From: an uncultured Alphaproteobacteria bacterium
Lineage (GTDB): Bacteria; Pseudomonadota; Alphaproteobacteria; Rhizobiales; Hyphomicrobiaceae
Assembly: GCA_937950105.1 (NCBI GenBank)
Contig: CALFEM010000384.1
Span: 1-7,762 of the forward strand
Direction of reading: 5' to 3'
DNA length: 7,762 nt
Below are positions 6,360-7,762 of this stretch, in pieces (position 1 is the first letter of the stretch; every line of letters starts with the position of its first letter). The notes beneath the pieces are model-generated. The model was not told the origin of the DNA, made no database searches, and saw only the letters and a program-made list of their open reading frames with translations. The position numbers and the translations under genes were made by a program.

Positions 6360-7289
6360 TCAGCTCGCCGCCTTGAAGAAATCCGGTCCCGCGCGACCCA
6401 GCAGTTCGCGCGCCGCTGCATCACCGATTTGCTCGGCATCGGCGCGCGGGCCTTCGTGCTCGCAGGCGTGATGCGCGCGGCCATCGGGGGTGAGGATCTC
6501 GCCCCGGAAGCGGATGCGGTCGCCGTCGAGTGTCGCGAGACCGCCGATCGGTGTTCTGCACGAGCCTTCGAGCCGCTTCAGGAAGGCGCGCTCGGCGGCG
6601 ACGCAGACGCCGGTGTCGGCATGATCGAGTGGCGCGATCAGGGACTTCGTCTTCGCGTCACCACCACGGATCTCGATGCCGATCGCCGCCTGTGCCACCG
6701 CCGGCAGCATCTCGTCCACCGGCACCGCGCGGGCGATGCGATCCGCGAGACCGAGTCGATTGAGCCCGGCGCAGGCGAGGAACGTCGCCATGGCGACGCC
6801 ATCCTGCAGCTTCTTCAGACGCGTCTGCACATTTCCGCGAAAGCCGACCACTTCGAGATCGGGCCGCAGGCGCTTCACCTGCGCCTGTCGCCGCAACGAC
6901 GAGGTGCCGACAACCGCGCCCTTCGGCAGTTCCGCGAGCGACCCGTACTGGAGACTGATGAAGGCATCGCGCACGTCCTCGCGCGGCAGCGTGGCGCCGA
7001 TGACAAGCCCCTCGGACAGCTCCGTCTGCATGTCCTTCATGGAATGCACCGCGAGATCGATCTCGTTCGCCAGCAGGGCGTCCTCGATCTCCTTGGTGAA
7101 CAGCCCCTTTCCGCCGACCTCGGCCAGCGGCCGGTCGAGGATGCGATCGCCCGCCGTCTTGATGACGACGATCTCGAACGCCGACTCCGGCAGTCCGTGC
7201 GCGGCCATCAGGCGGGCGCGCACCTCGTGCGCCTGGGCGAGGGCGAGCGGCGAGCCGCGGGTGCCGATACGAAGCGTGGTCGGTTGCAA
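6360..7289 (-). CDS. hemC: Porphobilinogen deaminase (hydroxymethylbilane synthase)
   Basis: Cytosolic enzyme that condenses four porphobilinogens into hydroxymethylbilane using a covalent dipyrromethane cofactor. Numbering from the TTG at 7287-7289 (309 residues, the usual family length), the sequence shows LRIGTRGSPLALAQ (6-19); GDRILDRPLAEVGGKGLFTKE (47-67); AVHSMKD (80-86), whose Asp86 matches the family's catalytic aspartate; GTSSLRRQAQ (128-137); GFRGNVQTRL (149-158); and EGSCRTPIGGLA (241-252), whose Cys244 carries the cofactor. All key residues are present. I chose TTG because GGAG (7298-7301) lies 8 bases upstream and conserved sequence begins five residues later. In-frame starts further up (ATG 7353-7355, GTG 7365-7367) would add 22-26 Arg/Pro-rich residues unlike the family. 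First gene of the heme cluster. Confidence 0.96.
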   Translation of the reverse strand: MQPTTLRIGTRGSPLALAQAHEVRARLMAAHGLPESAFEIVVIKTAGDRILDRPLAEVGGKGLFTKEIEDALLANEIDLAVHSMKDMQTELSEGLVIGATLPREDVRDAFISLQYGSLAELPKGAVVGTSSLRRQAQVKRLRPDLEVVGFRGNVQTRLKKLQDGVAMATFLACAGLNRLGLADRIARAVPVDEMLPAVAQAAIGIEIRGGDAKTKSLIAPLDHADTGVCVAAERAFLKRLEGSCRTPIGGLATLDGDRIRFRGEILTPDGRAHHACEHEGPRADAEQIGDAAARELLGRAGPDFFKAAS

Positions 7290-7297
7290 GAAGAAGG

Positions 7298-7301
7298 CTC
7301 C
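7298..7301 (-). promoter_or_regulatory. Ribosome-binding site supporting the TTG start of hemC
   Basis: GGAG on the minus strand, 8 bases before the TTG at 7287-7289. The alternative ATG at 7353-7355 has only a G-run upstream rather than a clear Shine-Dalgarno site. Confidence 0.6.
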
Positions 7302-7353
7302 GGGTATAGGGCGAAGCGCCGGCCGACATCGGCGGCGCGGCGAAGTTCGGCGC

Positions 7354-7383
7354 ATTAATGCCCCCACCCCCGCCCGAACGCAA
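7354..7383 (-). promoter_or_regulatory. Weak candidate promoter for the hemC operon
   Basis: On the minus strand TTGCGT (7378-7383) and ATTAAT (7354-7359) are separated by 18 bases. They match the housekeeping -35 and -10 consensus at 3 and 4 of 6 positions. Transcription would begin near 7345, leaving a leader of about 55 bases to the TTG. It would also leave the upstream ATG (7353-7355) outside the transcript. ATTAAT stands out as AT-rich in a very GC-rich stretch. Inferred from pattern only. Confidence 0.25.
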
Positions 7384-7593
7384 ACCCTACCGGCGCCAGG
7401 TGCGCGCGCGTGCGTGCCCTTTGCCAGTCACCTCCCCTCATTCAGGACGAGGGACAGGCCGCCCGCCCCAGCCCTCCGCCAACAGGCCGGGGTCCCCCAT
7501 CCGTCTCGCCAGCCTCGACGTTGGACCTGCGACGAGCGATGGCCGCGCGGGCGTGTCCCCTGTCATCGCCGCGGCTTCGGCAGCATGCGTGGG

Positions 7594-7611
7594 CCCCGAC
7601 CTCAGTCGGGG
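7594..7611. repeat. Palindromic intergenic element, 7-bp perfect stem
   Basis: CCCCGAC (7594-7600) pairs perfectly with GTCGGGG (7605-7611) around the loop CTCA, and is followed by TGAC. The G/C-run stem preceding a TGAC (GTCA on the other strand) resembles the palindrome at 7722-7744, so the two may be diverged copies of one repeat family. Confidence 0.6.
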
Positions 7612-7721
7612 TGACGGTGCTGTTCGTTGTAACCGCTCGCCCCGACCCTCGCGTTCATCGCGGCGCAGGCCGGGAACCCACGCGCGTCTCGAATTCCTTG
7701 TCGCCAGCCCCCTCATATGTC

Positions 7722-7744
7722 ATCCCGGGGCTCGTCCCCGGGAT
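7722..7744. repeat. Palindromic intergenic element, 9-bp perfect stem
   Basis: ATCCCGGGG (7722-7730) pairs perfectly with CCCCGGGAT (7736-7744) around the loop CTCGT, preceded by GTC and followed by CCAG. This form, GTCATCCCGGGG then a short loop then CCCCGGGATCCAG, is from general knowledge a common dispersed intergenic repeat in Hyphomicrobiales and related alphaproteobacteria. It has no coding capacity. Confidence 0.7.
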
Positions 7745-7762
7745 CCAGATCACCGCCAGCTC

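Larger units (their letters stand above)
7384..7762. other. Region upstream of hemC with no convincing gene
   Basis: No credible protein is encoded here. The longest minus-strand frame (7438-7716, 92 codons) is Arg/Gly/Pro-rich, includes the phrase AWVPGLRRDERE typical of translated intergenic repeats, and has no family resemblance. The stretch carries two strong palindromes (7594-7611 and 7722-7744) and repeat-like fragments resembling their flanks, such as GGCCGGGGTCCCCCATC at 7485-7501 and GCAGGCCGGGAACCCA at 7665-7680. This looks like accumulated intergenic repeat DNA. The gene beyond the right edge is not visible. Confidence 0.65.

Noticed and set aside
5385..7358. Plus-strand open frame of about 657 codons antisense to hemD and hemC
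   Set aside because: It is opposite two clear enzymes and has Arg/His/Asp/Gln-rich shadow composition, no ribosome site that I can support and no family resemblance.
7438..7716. Minus-strand frame of 92 codons upstream of hemC
   Set aside because: It is made of intergenic repeat sequence, including the 7594-7611 palindrome. The translation is Arg/Gly/Pro-rich and resembles the spurious proteins often predicted from such repeats.

Overview
The window looks like chromosomal DNA from a GC-rich alphaproteobacterium, most likely of the order Hyphomicrobiales. The evidence is the gene order hemC-hemD-mitofilin(Mic60)-hemY, the strongly GC-biased third codon positions, the alphaproteobacterial character of each protein, and the short GC-rich palindromes between genes. 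All five genes lie on the minus strand, so transcription runs from high to low coordinates.

Layout in transcription order: (1) 7290-7762, no convincing gene, with palindromic intergenic repeats and a weak candidate promoter for hemC. (2) hemC, porphobilinogen deaminase, probably starting at a TTG (7289-6360). (3) hemD, uroporphyrinogen-III synthase (6335-5562). (4) A Mic60/mitofilin-like inner-membrane coiled-coil protein (5450-3621) with a pentapeptide-repeat N-terminal region. (5) hemY, a two-TM TPR protein with a ~240-residue Ala/Pro-rich tail (3608-1518). (6) A ~420-base gap with several inverted repeats, probably holding the end of the heme transcript and the start of the next one. (7) The first 365 codons of sucA, the 2-oxoglutarate dehydrogenase E1 subunit (1096 to beyond base 1).

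How the genes work together: HemC and HemD carry out successive cytosolic steps from porphobilinogen to uroporphyrinogen III. HemY and the Mic60 homologue are inner-membrane proteins whose linkage to hemCD is a known alphaproteobacterial arrangement. The tight spacing of Mic60 and hemY (12 bases, with the hemY ribosome-binding site overlapping the Mic60 stop codon) indicates co-transcription. SucA produces the succinyl-CoA that alphaproteobacteria generally use with glycine to make 5-aminolevulinate, so its position next to the cluster makes metabolic sense, but the long gap suggests its own transcription unit.

I see no mobile element, CRISPR array, tRNA, rRNA or clearly new multi-gene system. 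The parts least explained are the nested inverted repeat after hemY, the hairpins in the sucA leader, the pentad repeats in the Mic60 homologue and the long low-complexity tail of HemY.
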